From NCBI GenBank assembly GCA_964613215.1, contig CAZTHK010000002.1, forward strand, positions 124,001-188,000: a DNA stretch of 64,000 nucleotides, read 5' to 3'. This document shows, one piece after another, positions 45,500 through 53,771 of the stretch. This stretch comes from CAZTHK01 sp964613215 (GTDB taxonomy: Bacteria > Krumholzibacteriota > Krumholzibacteriia > Krumholzibacteriales > CAZTHK01). The stretch's first letter is position 1. Each line of letters begins with the position of its first letter. Under the pieces are notes generated by a model. The model did no database searches, was not told where the DNA came from, and saw nothing but the letters and a program-made list of their open reading frames with translations. Both the position numbers and the translations under genes were made by a program.

Positions 45500-48325
45500 A
45501 TGACCGAGAATTCCAGAATAGAGGAGATCAGAAGAAGTGAGCAGGGGCTCAGGGCCATCCTCAATTCCATAGGTGATGCCGTTATAGCAACCGACCGGGA
45601 GGGCAGGATAACTCGTATTAATCCGGTGGCAGAGAAGATGACCGGGTGGAGTTTCCGGGAGGCTGAGGGTAGACCGCTGGAGGATGTTTTCAGGATAGTA
45701 AACAGCCAGACCGGCGAGCCGGTGGTGAATCCGGTAAGGGATGTGATGGATAGCGGAAATATTACCGGACTGGGGAATGATACCATATTGATCTCCAGGG
45801 ACGGAAGCGAGTACCAGATTGCCGACAGCGCATCACCGGTGCTAAACAGGGAGGGTGTGATTACCGGTGCAGTAATGGTATTCCGGGATGTGACGGAGGA
45901 TTACCGGATTCGAGAGGAACTGGAAGAAAACCGTCTCTTTATGAGCGGAATTCTGGATAATATCCGGGAGGGTATCAGTGTTCTGAACAGAGACCTGGCC
46001 ATTCGTTATACCAACACCCTGATGGAAGAATGGTATAAGGATAATCTTCCCCTGACCGGAAAGAAATGTTACGCCGCCTATCAGGGGAGGGATAAACCTT
46101 GTGATCCATGTCCCATCCTTAGAAGTATGCAAACAGGCAAAACGGAATTCAATATTGTACCCGGGCTTCCAGGTTCTCCGGCGGAGTGGCTGGAGCTCTA
46201 CAGCTATCCCTTCAAGGATCGAGAGTCCGGTGAAATAACAGGAGTTATAGAATTTGTCCGTGATATCACCCACAGAAAACGTGAGGAGGAGCGGGAAAGA
46301 AACCTGGACCGGATCAACCGGATAATACTTGGTGCTGAAAACCTGGAGGAGATGCTCGACCAGGTTCTAAAAGCCACCCTGGATATATTACAGTGCGACC
46401 GGGCATTCCTGCTGTTCCCCTGTGATCCCGGAGCAGCCACCTGGAAAGTCCCTGTCGAGCGGACCAGCCCGTCCTGGCCGGGTGCTGCGAAGGAAGGGGT
46501 GGAGATGCCTATGAATGAGGGAACCGGGAAAAGCATGGAAATCCTGCTGGATGCTGACGGACCTGTCTCTTTCGGACCCGGTTCCGCACACCGGGTGGAT
46601 TCCTTCAGTGCCAGAGAGTATAGAGTCAAGTCGATACTGGCTGCGGCACTCTATCCCCGGGTGGGTAAAGCCTGGGGTTTCGGGTTGCACCAATGCTCTC
46701 ATCCCAGGGTTTGGAAGGATCATGAGAAGCAGCTGTTCAAGGACATAAGCAGGCGTCTGGCCGATGGTCTCAGCAGCATGCTGCTCTTGAGGGATCTTCA
46801 GGCGAGTGAGAAGAAACTGAGAATAACTCTGGATTCGATAGGTGATGCGGTTATAGCCACTGATGCCGGATGCAGGGTGGTCAGAATGAATCCGGTGGCG
46901 GAAAAGTTGACCGGCTGGAAGAGAGAGGAAGCTACAGGCAAGCCGCTATCAGAGGTATTCGATATAGTAAACTCAAGAACCCGCCAGCCGCTGGAGAATC
47001 CCGGAGAGAAGGTACTGAGGGAGGGGAAGGTGGTGGGATTGGCAAACCACTCCATGTTGATATCCAGGGATGGCAATGAATATCAGATTGCCGACAGCGG
47101 TGCCCCCATACGTGACCGGGAGGGGGATATAAAGGGAGTGGTTATTGTCTTCAGTGATGTCACCGAAGAGTATATGATGCGGGAGGAACTTCATAAGGCA
47201 CAAAGGCTGGAGTCGGTTGGTACCCTGGCGGGGGGAATCGCTCATGATTTCAACAACATCCTTCTGGAGCTGTTCGGTAACATCTCTCTGGCCGGATCGA
47301 TGCTGACTCCGGACAGTGAAGCATACCGGTGCATAGCGGATGCAGAGGCATCCCTGGAGAGGGTGAAGAGCCTTACCAATCAGCTGCTTACCTTCAGCCG
47401 GGGAGGAGCACCGGTGAAGGAGGCGGTTTCAATTACCGAGCTTATCAGGGATACCGCCGGTTTCAACCTCTCCGGAAGCAAGGTCAAGCTCGATTTCAGG
47501 GCGGACCGTGAGCTGTGGCCTGCTGATGCGGACAGGGGCCAGGTCAGCAGGGTTATATCCAATCTGGTGGTTAACGCCAGGCAGGCAATGCCGGAGGGTG
47601 GAAATCTGCACATCAGGGCTGAAAATATTGAGATAGCAGAGGATGTATATCCCCTGCTGGAGGGGGGAAGGTATTTGAAAATAACAGTCCGTGATGAAGG
47701 TATCGGAATCGCTCCCAGGCACCTGCCCAGGGTGTTCGATCCCTACTTCACCACCAAACAGAAGGGAAGTGGCCTTGGCCTGACTGCTGTTCATTCCATC
47801 ATTGCCAGGCACGGAGGCCATATCACTGTGGATTCAGAACCGGGGAAGGGAACCACCTTTGTAATTTACCTGCCTGCTGCCAGGCGGGAGGAGATAAAAG
47901 AGATTGAATCCGGAGCGGGGGTGGGTGAAGCGTCATCACACCGTATGAGTGGCAAGGTACTATTAATGGATGATGATGAGATGGTCAGGAATACGGCAGC
48001 TAAGATGATGAATAACATAGGCTTGGATGTGGAGAAGGCAAAAGAGGGAGAGAAGGCTGTAGAGATGTACCGGGAGGCGGTGGATGCGGAAGAGCCATTC
48101 GATGCGGTGATAATGGATCTGACTGTGCCGGGTGGAATGGGGGGGAAGAAGGCGGTCAAGGAAATTCTGCAGATTGATCCTGATGCCAGAGTGCTGGTTT
48201 CCAGTGGTTACTCCACCGATCCGGTTATGGCAAACTACCACCAATACGGATTCACCGGAGTGGTGGTAAAACCATATACTATGGATGAGCTTGTGAATGC
48301 ACTCTCCCGGGTGCTGGAAGAGTAA
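45500..48325 (+). CDS. Hybrid histidine kinase: PAS-PAS-GAF-PAS-HisKA-HATPase-REC
   Basis: 941 aa, no membrane segment, so a soluble sensor. PAS1 covers about 10-135, PAS2 140-262 (with CYAAYQ---PCDPCPI, a possible metal or disulfide site), GAF 268-425, PAS3 430-560. The kinase core has phospho-acceptor His582 in GGIAHDFNNIL, the N-box NLVVNARQAMP and G-boxes DEGIGI and GSGLGL. A receiver domain from about 819 has Asp873 in VIMDLTVPGGMGG. PAS1 and PAS3 are near copies of each other. ATG 45500 has GGAG nine bases upstream. No separate response regulator is adjacent; signal unknown. Confidence 0.92.
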   Translation: MTENSRIEEIRRSEQGLRAILNSIGDAVIATDREGRITRINPVAEKMTGWSFREAEGRPLEDVFRIVNSQTGEPVVNPVRDVMDSGNITGLGNDTILISRDGSEYQIADSASPVLNREGVITGAVMVFRDVTEDYRIREELEENRLFMSGILDNIREGISVLNRDLAIRYTNTLMEEWYKDNLPLTGKKCYAAYQGRDKPCDPCPILRSMQTGKTEFNIVPGLPGSPAEWLELYSYPFKDRESGEITGVIEFVRDITHRKREEERERNLDRINRIILGAENLEEMLDQVLKATLDILQCDRAFLLFPCDPGAATWKVPVERTSPSWPGAAKEGVEMPMNEGTGKSMEILLDADGPVSFGPGSAHRVDSFSAREYRVKSILAAALYPRVGKAWGFGLHQCSHPRVWKDHEKQLFKDISRRLADGLSSMLLLRDLQASEKKLRITLDSIGDAVIATDAGCRVVRMNPVAEKLTGWKREEATGKPLSEVFDIVNSRTRQPLENPGEKVLREGKVVGLANHSMLISRDGNEYQIADSGAPIRDREGDIKGVVIVFSDVTEEYMMREELHKAQRLESVGTLAGGIAHDFNNILLELFGNISLAGSMLTPDSEAYRCIADAEASLERVKSLTNQLLTFSRGGAPVKEAVSITELIRDTAGFNLSGSKVKLDFRADRELWPADADRGQVSRVISNLVVNARQAMPEGGNLHIRAENIEIAEDVYPLLEGGRYLKITVRDEGIGIAPRHLPRVFDPYFTTKQKGSGLGLTAVHSIIARHGGHITVDSEPGKGTTFVIYLPAARREEIKEIESGAGVGEASSHRMSGKVLLMDDDEMVRNTAAKMMNNIGLDVEKAKEGEKAVEMYREAVDAEEPFDAVIMDLTVPGGMGGKKAVKEILQIDPDARVLVSSGYSTDPVMANYHQYGFTGVVVKPYTMDELVNALSRVLEE

Positions 48326-48797
48326 TTGGCGGCATTTCACTTTCATAATCAAATATAATGCTTTACCGGGCCGGAATATTTTTAGCGGGTAAATAAGATT
48401 ACTATTCAGAAGGGGGATTGAGAGTGTTTCCGGTTGACCGTGGGATATATGGAGAGGGTTCAGCAGGACAGGCAGATTTGGAATCCTTATCCCGGAATGG
48501 ATTCTTTTCACTGATTTAAACCACGAATACGGAAGGGCTGTTCCGGATGTTGCTGGCCTGTATTTTCTGCAGAGGACAGAAAACCTCAGAAATCCTTAAC
48601 AATTCTCACCGGTTTCTGTCAAAGGAAAGCAAGCAGGTTTATCTCTCTGCATAAGGCTCCGGCTGAGTTGGGGGATTTTTCTGGAACGCCAGCCAGAGTT
48701 ATAATAGGATAAAGTCTGTTAGAAGGAGCTGCTGTAGCCGGAACGGGTGGGGAATTATGTTGTTTAATCTGCAGGGAGTATATTCAGGGAGATGAAT
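48326..48797. other. Intergenic region before recG
   Basis: No gene is supported. TTTTCTG 48563-48569 and CAGAAAA 48577-48583 form a 7-bp hairpin with a 7-base loop. TATAAT at 48700-48705 may be the -10 of a recG promoter but no convincing -35 lies 16-18 bases before it. The rest has unremarkable composition and only short frames. Confidence 0.4.
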
Positions 48798-50900
48798 ATG
48801 GCAGAGAGTTGGGAAAAAAACAGGGATCCCCTTCTGGAGCGCAGCCAGTATGTTAAGGGAGTAGGTCCGACCAGACAGGTTCTTCTGTCCAAACTGGGGA
48901 TAGAGACGGTGGAAGACCTTCTGAGGCACTACCCCCGGGATTATTACGACCGGAGTGAATTTGTTCCGGTGGGCAAGATAAAACCAGGCCAGACAGCTAC
49001 GTTCTCAGCTACTGTGCTGGTGGTTTCAAGCAGGAAGATAGGACGCCGCAGGACCATACTTACCGTTGCGGTGGGGGATGAGACGGGGGTGGTAAACCTG
49101 GTCTTTTTCAATCAGCCTTATCTGGAGAAGTATTTCAGCCAGGGTACCAGGATCATCGCCAGCGGAAAACTGACCCTGTTCAGGGGGGAAAAGCAGATTA
49201 CCGCCCCCGAGTTCGAGATAGTAAGGGGCAGTTCCAGCGATTTTCCCCTGGATACAGGTAGAATTGTGCCGGTATATCCGCTTACTGCCGGTATTTCACA
49301 GAGGATGATGAGAAAGATCATCAGATCTGCCCTGAACAAGGCTTCCGGGCATATCACTGAGAATCTGCCCTCCTCCCTGATCCGGAAGTACCATTTTCCG
49401 GAAAGAGTTGAGGCCTTCCGGCAGATACACTATCCCGACCATCACCGGAAGCTGGAGGAGGCGGTAAGGCGGCTGAAGTTCGAGGAGGTTTTCTTCCTGC
49501 ATCTGCTATTGAAACTAAGGCGCCATAATGTGATAGAGAAGCGTCCCCGGCCGCCGTTTAAATTGCCTCACCCCCTGTTGGACAGGTTTCTGGATAATCT
49601 TCCCTTCTTATTTACTCCCGCCCAGGAGAAGGTACTGGGGGAGATAAAGGATGATATGCTGAATGGTTCCGGCCTCAACCGGCTGCTCCAGGGGGATGTC
49701 GGTTCGGGCAAGACTGTAGTGGGGATGGCAGCCATGATGCTGGCTGTGGACAATGGATTTCAGGCAGCCCTGATGGCCCCCACCGAAATACTGGCCCAGC
49801 AGCATTATCTCAAGGCGCTGGAGTACACTGAAGATATCCCTCTGAGGATAGAGCTTCACATCGGTTCCATCAGCAGGGGGGACAAGGAAGCCCTGAAGAA
49901 GGATATTAAGAGTGGTGAGGTTGATATAGTTATAGGTACTCATGCCCTTATTCAGGAGGATGTGGAGTTCAAGAGGCTGGGGTTCGCCATCGTGGATGAG
50001 CAGCACCGCTTCGGGGTGAAACAGAGAGCCAGCCTGGGAGACAGCAGGACTCTCCCCCACTTCCTGGTGATGACTGCTACCCCCATACCCCGGAGCATGG
50101 CCCAGACTGTATACGGAGATCTGGATCTTTCGGTTATAGATCAGATGCCCAGCGGTGAGAGAAGAGTGGATACCGATTTGGTGGATGAGAATGACAGGGA
50201 TCGGGTTTATCTGAAACTCAAGCAGGAATTCGACAGGGAGAGGCAGGCGTTTATACTATATCCCCTTGTGGAAGAGAGTGAGAAGAGTGATCTCAGGGCG
50301 GCTACCGCAGGGTTCGAAAAGCTGCAGTCGGGGCCTTTCAGAAACTACCCTCTTGGTATCCTGCACGGCAGGATGAGTTTTGAGGAGAAGGCCAAGGCCA
50401 TAGAGATGTTCCGGAAGGGGGAGATTCTGGGTCTGATAACTACTACAGTTATCGAAGTGGGGGTGGATGTTCCCAATGCCTCCGTGCTGGTGATAAACAA
50501 TCCGGACAGATTCGGCCTGGCCCAGCTTCACCAGCTCCGGGGGAGGGTGGGCAGAAGTGGCGAGAAGGGTTACTGCTACATGATCATAGAGGAGGGTATG
50601 GGAGGGAGTACCATGGAGAGGCTGCAGTTTTTTTCCCGCAATGGAGATGGATTTGCTGTGGCGGAGAAGGATCTTAAGATGAGAGGGCCGGGGGAGATCT
50701 GGGGGATAAGACAGTCCGGGTACCCATCCTTCAAACTTATTAATCCGTTGACGGATAAGGAAATGGTGGAGAGTAGCTGGAGGGAGAGTGAGAAGCTGGT
50801 AGCGGGCGATCCTGAACTGAAAAACAGGGAGAACAGGGTTGTTTCCAGATACTTTCGCCGCTATTATAAACCAAAGATGGAACTTGCAGAAATCGGTTAG
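48798..50900 (+). CDS. recG: ATP-dependent DNA helicase RecG
   Basis: 700 aa. The N-terminal wedge/OB domain starts QYVKGVGPTRQVLLSKLGIETVEDLL and contains HYPRDYYDRS; the SF2 motor has Walker A GDVGSGKT (about 299-306), DEQH in IVDEQHRFGVKQR, MTATPIPRS, and LGLITTTVIEVGVDVPNA plus QLHQLRGRVGRS in the second RecA domain. RecG remodels stalled forks and branched DNA. ATG 48798 is chosen because AGGGAG is six bases before it; ATG 48792 directly abuts that sequence. First gene of a four-gene run. Confidence 0.97.
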   Translation: MAESWEKNRDPLLERSQYVKGVGPTRQVLLSKLGIETVEDLLRHYPRDYYDRSEFVPVGKIKPGQTATFSATVLVVSSRKIGRRRTILTVAVGDETGVVNLVFFNQPYLEKYFSQGTRIIASGKLTLFRGEKQITAPEFEIVRGSSSDFPLDTGRIVPVYPLTAGISQRMMRKIIRSALNKASGHITENLPSSLIRKYHFPERVEAFRQIHYPDHHRKLEEAVRRLKFEEVFFLHLLLKLRRHNVIEKRPRPPFKLPHPLLDRFLDNLPFLFTPAQEKVLGEIKDDMLNGSGLNRLLQGDVGSGKTVVGMAAMMLAVDNGFQAALMAPTEILAQQHYLKALEYTEDIPLRIELHIGSISRGDKEALKKDIKSGEVDIVIGTHALIQEDVEFKRLGFAIVDEQHRFGVKQRASLGDSRTLPHFLVMTATPIPRSMAQTVYGDLDLSVIDQMPSGERRVDTDLVDENDRDRVYLKLKQEFDRERQAFILYPLVEESEKSDLRAATAGFEKLQSGPFRNYPLGILHGRMSFEEKAKAIEMFRKGEILGLITTTVIEVGVDVPNASVLVINNPDRFGLAQLHQLRGRVGRSGEKGYCYMIIEEGMGGSTMERLQFFSRNGDGFAVAEKDLKMRGPGEIWGIRQSGYPSFKLINPLTDKEMVESSWRESEKLVAGDPELKNRENRVVSRYFRRYYKPKMELAEIG

Positions 50901-50932
50901 CTGGTGCTTTAATTAAACAGGGAGGTGGGACA

Positions 50933-51481
50933 TTGATTTCCAGGGAGGAAGCATGGGAAATGGTCAGGAACAATATTTCCCAGAAGAATTTGAGAAAGCA
51001 TGTACTGGCGGTAGAAATAATAATGAGAAGGCTGGCCCGGGAATTCGACCGGGATGAGGAGAAGTGGGCCATGGCCGGACTGCTCCACGATCTCGATTAT
51101 GAGAAGACCGCTGAAAATCCCAACAAGCACGGGTATCTTACTCTAGAGATGATCCAGGAGCTGGACGTGGATGATGATATCCGGCATGCCATCCTCGCTC
51201 ATGTGGGGCATGTGGAGAGGAAGTCCATGATAGACAAGGCCATATACTGTGCCGATCCTGTGACTGGCTTGATTGTTGCATCAGCCTTAATGCACCCCAC
51301 AAAGAGTCTGGCTGGAATGGATGCCGAATTTGTGGGTAGGCGCTTTGAGGAGAAGAGGTTCGCCGCGGGGGCGGACCGGAATGCCATTGCAACATGTAAG
51401 GAGCTGGGCCTGGATTTGCAAAAGTTTCTCGAGATTTCGCTGGAGGCCATGGAATCGATCTCCGGCAGGCTCGGTCTTTAG
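50933..51481 (+). CDS. HD-domain phosphohydrolase
   Basis: 182 aa. LLHDLDYEKT holds the HD metal dyad and HAILAHVGHVER the following conserved histidines; the first His (KHVLAVE) is upstream, giving the H...HD...H pattern of HDIG-type hydrolases. Probably a nucleotidase or phosphatase in the cytosol; substrate unknown. The TTG start at 50933 has GGAGGTGG about five bases before it. It sits 32 bases after recG and 34 before the zinc-ribbon gene, probably one operon. Confidence 0.85.
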   Translation: MISREEAWEMVRNNISQKNLRKHVLAVEIIMRRLAREFDRDEEKWAMAGLLHDLDYEKTAENPNKHGYLTLEMIQELDVDDDIRHAILAHVGHVERKSMIDKAIYCADPVTGLIVASALMHPTKSLAGMDAEFVGRRFEEKRFAAGADRNAIATCKELGLDLQKFLEISLEAMESISGRLGL

Positions 51482-51515
51482 GTTACCGGCTCGAAAGGAT
51501 TAAAGGAGCAATTCT

Positions 51516-52094
51516 ATGATCATCACATGCGACGGATGCGAGACCAAGTATCTGCTTAGTGATGAAAAGGTCCCCACTGATGGGATTCGTGTAAAATGCC
51601 CCAAATGCCGGTACGTGTGGAGGCTGAATCCGCCCACCCACGGAGTGGATTCCGATTTTGAGGTGTCAGGTTCCGGTTTTAGCGGTCAGGCCGCTGCGCC
51701 TGAACAGCCGGAGAGGGGATGGGCCTCCATGGGTGAGCAGAGTACGGTTGTCTCGGAGAAGCCGGAGCCTCCCATGATGGAGGAACAGGTGGAAATCACG
51801 GAGGAGAAGCCGGAGGTTGCACCGGAGGAACCTGTTGATAACCCGGAGCTTCGGAAGAAGCGGGAGAGGGCACGGAGACAGGCGAGGGTTTTCGCCAGCG
51901 ATATTCTCATCTATAACAGGGAAAAGCGGGACGGGGGTTTGGCCAACGGTGATCTTATGACTGCACTCGGCCCTGAGATAAAGAAGGCCTGGGAGGCCTA
52001 CAAGGTAAAGGTCGGTCCCGAAATACCAGAAGCCAGTGATTATTTCCGTGAAGCTCTCAATGAAATTCTGGCTGACGGAGAGAAGATATTCTGA
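51516..52094 (+). CDS. MJ0042-type zinc-ribbon protein
   Basis: 192 aa. IITCDGCETKYLLSDEKVPTDGIRVKCPKCRYVWRL-like sequence gives the CxxC ... CxxC ribbon of the MJ0042/zinc_ribbon_5 family, residues 5-32. It is followed by a Pro/Glu-rich linker (EKPEPPMMEEQVEITEEKPE) and an Arg-rich helical domain of about 70 residues (REKRDGGLANGDLMTALGPEIKKAWEAY) that I do not recognise. No membrane helix. AAAGGAG lies seven bases before ATG. It overlaps the next gene if that gene starts at CTG 52091. Possibly a regulatory adaptor; function unknown. Confidence 0.78.
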   Translation: MIITCDGCETKYLLSDEKVPTDGIRVKCPKCRYVWRLNPPTHGVDSDFEVSGSGFSGQAAAPEQPERGWASMGEQSTVVSEKPEPPMMEEQVEITEEKPEVAPEEPVDNPELRKKRERARRQARVFASDILIYNREKRDGGLANGDLMTALGPEIKKAWEAYKVKVGPEIPEASDYFREALNEILADGEKIF

Positions 52095-52939
52095 AGCAGA
52101 GTGTAAAAAAGATATCTATCTATATCCTGAACATGTATCCCGAACTGCACCGGCAGTTCTTCGGGGAGGACAGTCTTCCCGGTGAGGTGGAGGTAAAGGA
52201 ATACAAAACCTACCATTGGTTCATTAAGGCACTTAAAAAGCATGACCAGGGAGCCCCCGGTATCGTTCTGTTCCTGCCCGGTGAAGAGTTGGATCCCTCC
52301 CGGCTGAGGGAGATACGGCTGGTGGAGATGGAGGCTCCCATATACATCATTACCGAGGGTTTCAGTGAAAAGGATTACCTCACCTGCCTCTCCATGGGGG
52401 TAAGTGAGATAATCCAGCCCCCCTTCGTAAGTGGTGATTTCAAGAGAATAATGAACGGAAAGGCAGGGGAGGATATCCCCTTTCCCCGCAATGGTGACGT
52501 TATAAGAGAGGGTCATATCAGGCTCGATTTTCTGCTGCCCAGCAAACTATCCCGGATACTGGGAGTTAACCGTCTAATCTCATTTCTGGGCGCGGAATTC
52601 GGTTTTCCCCCGGAAGAATGCAGGGTTAACCTTCCCATGGTGATGGATGAAGTATTGAGCAATGCCATCCTGCACGGTAACAAGGGGGATGAGAGTCTTA
52701 AGGTAAGGGTGAGGATCTACATCAGTTCCAAGAGGATATTCATCCAGGTGGAGGATCAGGGAGAGGGATTCATTCCCGGACATATAGATGACCCCACCCG
52801 GATGAAGAATATATACAGAAATTCGGGCAGGGGGGTTTTTCTGATAACCAGGCTTATGGATAAGGTAAGATTTCGAAATGATGGCAGGATGGTGGAGATA
52901 GAAAAGTTCAATACCCCCGCCGGCGGTAAAACAGGCTGA
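52091..52939 (+). CDS. Receiver-like domain fused to RsbW/SpoIIAB-type ATPase, probable CTG start
   Basis: About 282 aa from CTG 52091. The C-terminal half is a GHKL ATPase of the anti-sigma-factor kinase type: N-box DEVLSNAILHGN, G1 VEDQGEGF and G2 GRGVFLI. The N-terminal half has the alternating pattern of a receiver fold (KISIYIL, GIVLFLPG, APIYIITEG, SEIIQPPF) but lacks the phospho-acceptor Asp, with Pro where Asp is expected. The first ATG (52133) would delete beta-strand 1; codons from CTG 52091, overlapping the previous stop as CTGA with GGAGAG upstream, restore it. Confidence 0.75.
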   Translation: MKQSVKKISIYILNMYPELHRQFFGEDSLPGEVEVKEYKTYHWFIKALKKHDQGAPGIVLFLPGEELDPSRLREIRLVEMEAPIYIITEGFSEKDYLTCLSMGVSEIIQPPFVSGDFKRIMNGKAGEDIPFPRNGDVIREGHIRLDFLLPSKLSRILGVNRLISFLGAEFGFPPEECRVNLPMVMDEVLSNAILHGNKGDESLKVRVRIYISSKRIFIQVEDQGEGFIPGHIDDPTRMKNIYRNSGRGVFLITRLMDKVRFRNDGRMVEIEKFNTPAGGKTG

Positions 52940-52978
52940 AGCCTCTGCCGGATTTTATCCTTACGGGTGAACACTACT

Positions 52979-53134
52979 GTCCCAACGTTTCTGAATCCAG
53001 GATTTCTGCATTGGTATCATTGAAGTTACAGTCCAATAAATCAACGATTCTGCTTCAAATCGATTATGAGCAATTTCTATTCAATTAGCTTTATTTCAAT
53101 AAATTGTGTGAATTAATATAATCCCGTTGGGACA
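52979..53134. mobile_element. 156-bp AT-rich element with 10-bp inverted ends (MITE-like)
   Basis: TGTCCCAACG at 52979-52988 is repeated inverted as CGTTGGGACA at 53125-53134. The interior is clearly richer in A+T than the neighbours and has further short inverted repeats (TTGAAG...CTTCAA). It lies between two convergent operons. No target duplication is obvious and no transposase is near, so a non-autonomous mobile element is inference; a bidirectional transcript-end structure is the alternative. The rest of the gap to 53301 includes CAGTAAT/ATTACTG (53211-53225) and nothing gene-like. Confidence 0.4.
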
Positions 53135-53301
53135 CTGGTGACTGGTGAATATTCCAATGGATCAGCGGCAGACGGTGGGATCTTCGAAGTGGAGTAATTT
53201 TCTGTGCCGGCAGTAATTATTACTGTCAGGCTGGAGTAATACCATGGGAGTTGAAGTCGTTGAGTTATTTTGGTAGATCCTGTGGGTAAGGGGGTTGGGG
53301 A

Positions 53302-53748
53302 TTAATTTCCCGATTCTCCCCACTTCTCCCTGGAAATCTTGTCCAGCAGGTTGTCTATCTGGCTTCTGATCTTCTCATTCTGATCCGGTTCGAACAGAAC
53401 CTTCTTTACCCTGCCCCGTTCGTCCCTCTTCACATACCGGAGAGCCTTGAGGTATTCCAGGGGCATCAGAATATCCTTGCTCACCCTGCTCTCTATCAGC
53501 TTGCCGTCCAGGTTCTTATCCGGATTGTTATAGGGATGCATGCCCAGTCCCCATCCGTGGACGAACATGCTGCATATGATGGCTCTGAAGGTATTCTGAC
53601 GCTGGATGGAGTCCAGTTCGAAGGTATCCTGGAACTTGTCCATCACCCCGTCTATAACCTTCTGGAGCTTGGTAAGAACTTCCTTCTTGGGTTCCATATT
53701 GAGGAGGCGGTGAAATACCTCCCTTAGTATCTTTTCGGTAATCTCCAT
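53302..53748 (-). CDS. Conserved-looking hypothetical protein
   Basis: 148 aa, soluble, rich in charged residues. I do not recognise a family. The N-terminal half is predicted helical (EITEKILREVFHRLLNMEPKK); the middle has FVHGWGLGMHPYNNPDKN, and the C-terminal half holds charged helices (KIRSQIDNLLDKISREKW). The ATG at 53748 has GGAGGT five bases upstream, a strong ribosome-binding site that supports a real gene. It follows the MFS gene by 23 bases and is the last gene of the minus-strand glycolipid-like operon. Confidence 0.65.
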   Translation of the reverse strand: MEITEKILREVFHRLLNMEPKKEVLTKLQKVIDGVMDKFQDTFELDSIQRQNTFRAIICSMFVHGWGLGMHPYNNPDKNLDGKLIESRVSKDILMPLEYLKALRYVKRDERGRVKKVLFEPDQNEKIRSQIDNLLDKISREKWGESGN

Positions 53749-53771
53749 ATTTACCTCCGGCGGTTGTTACT

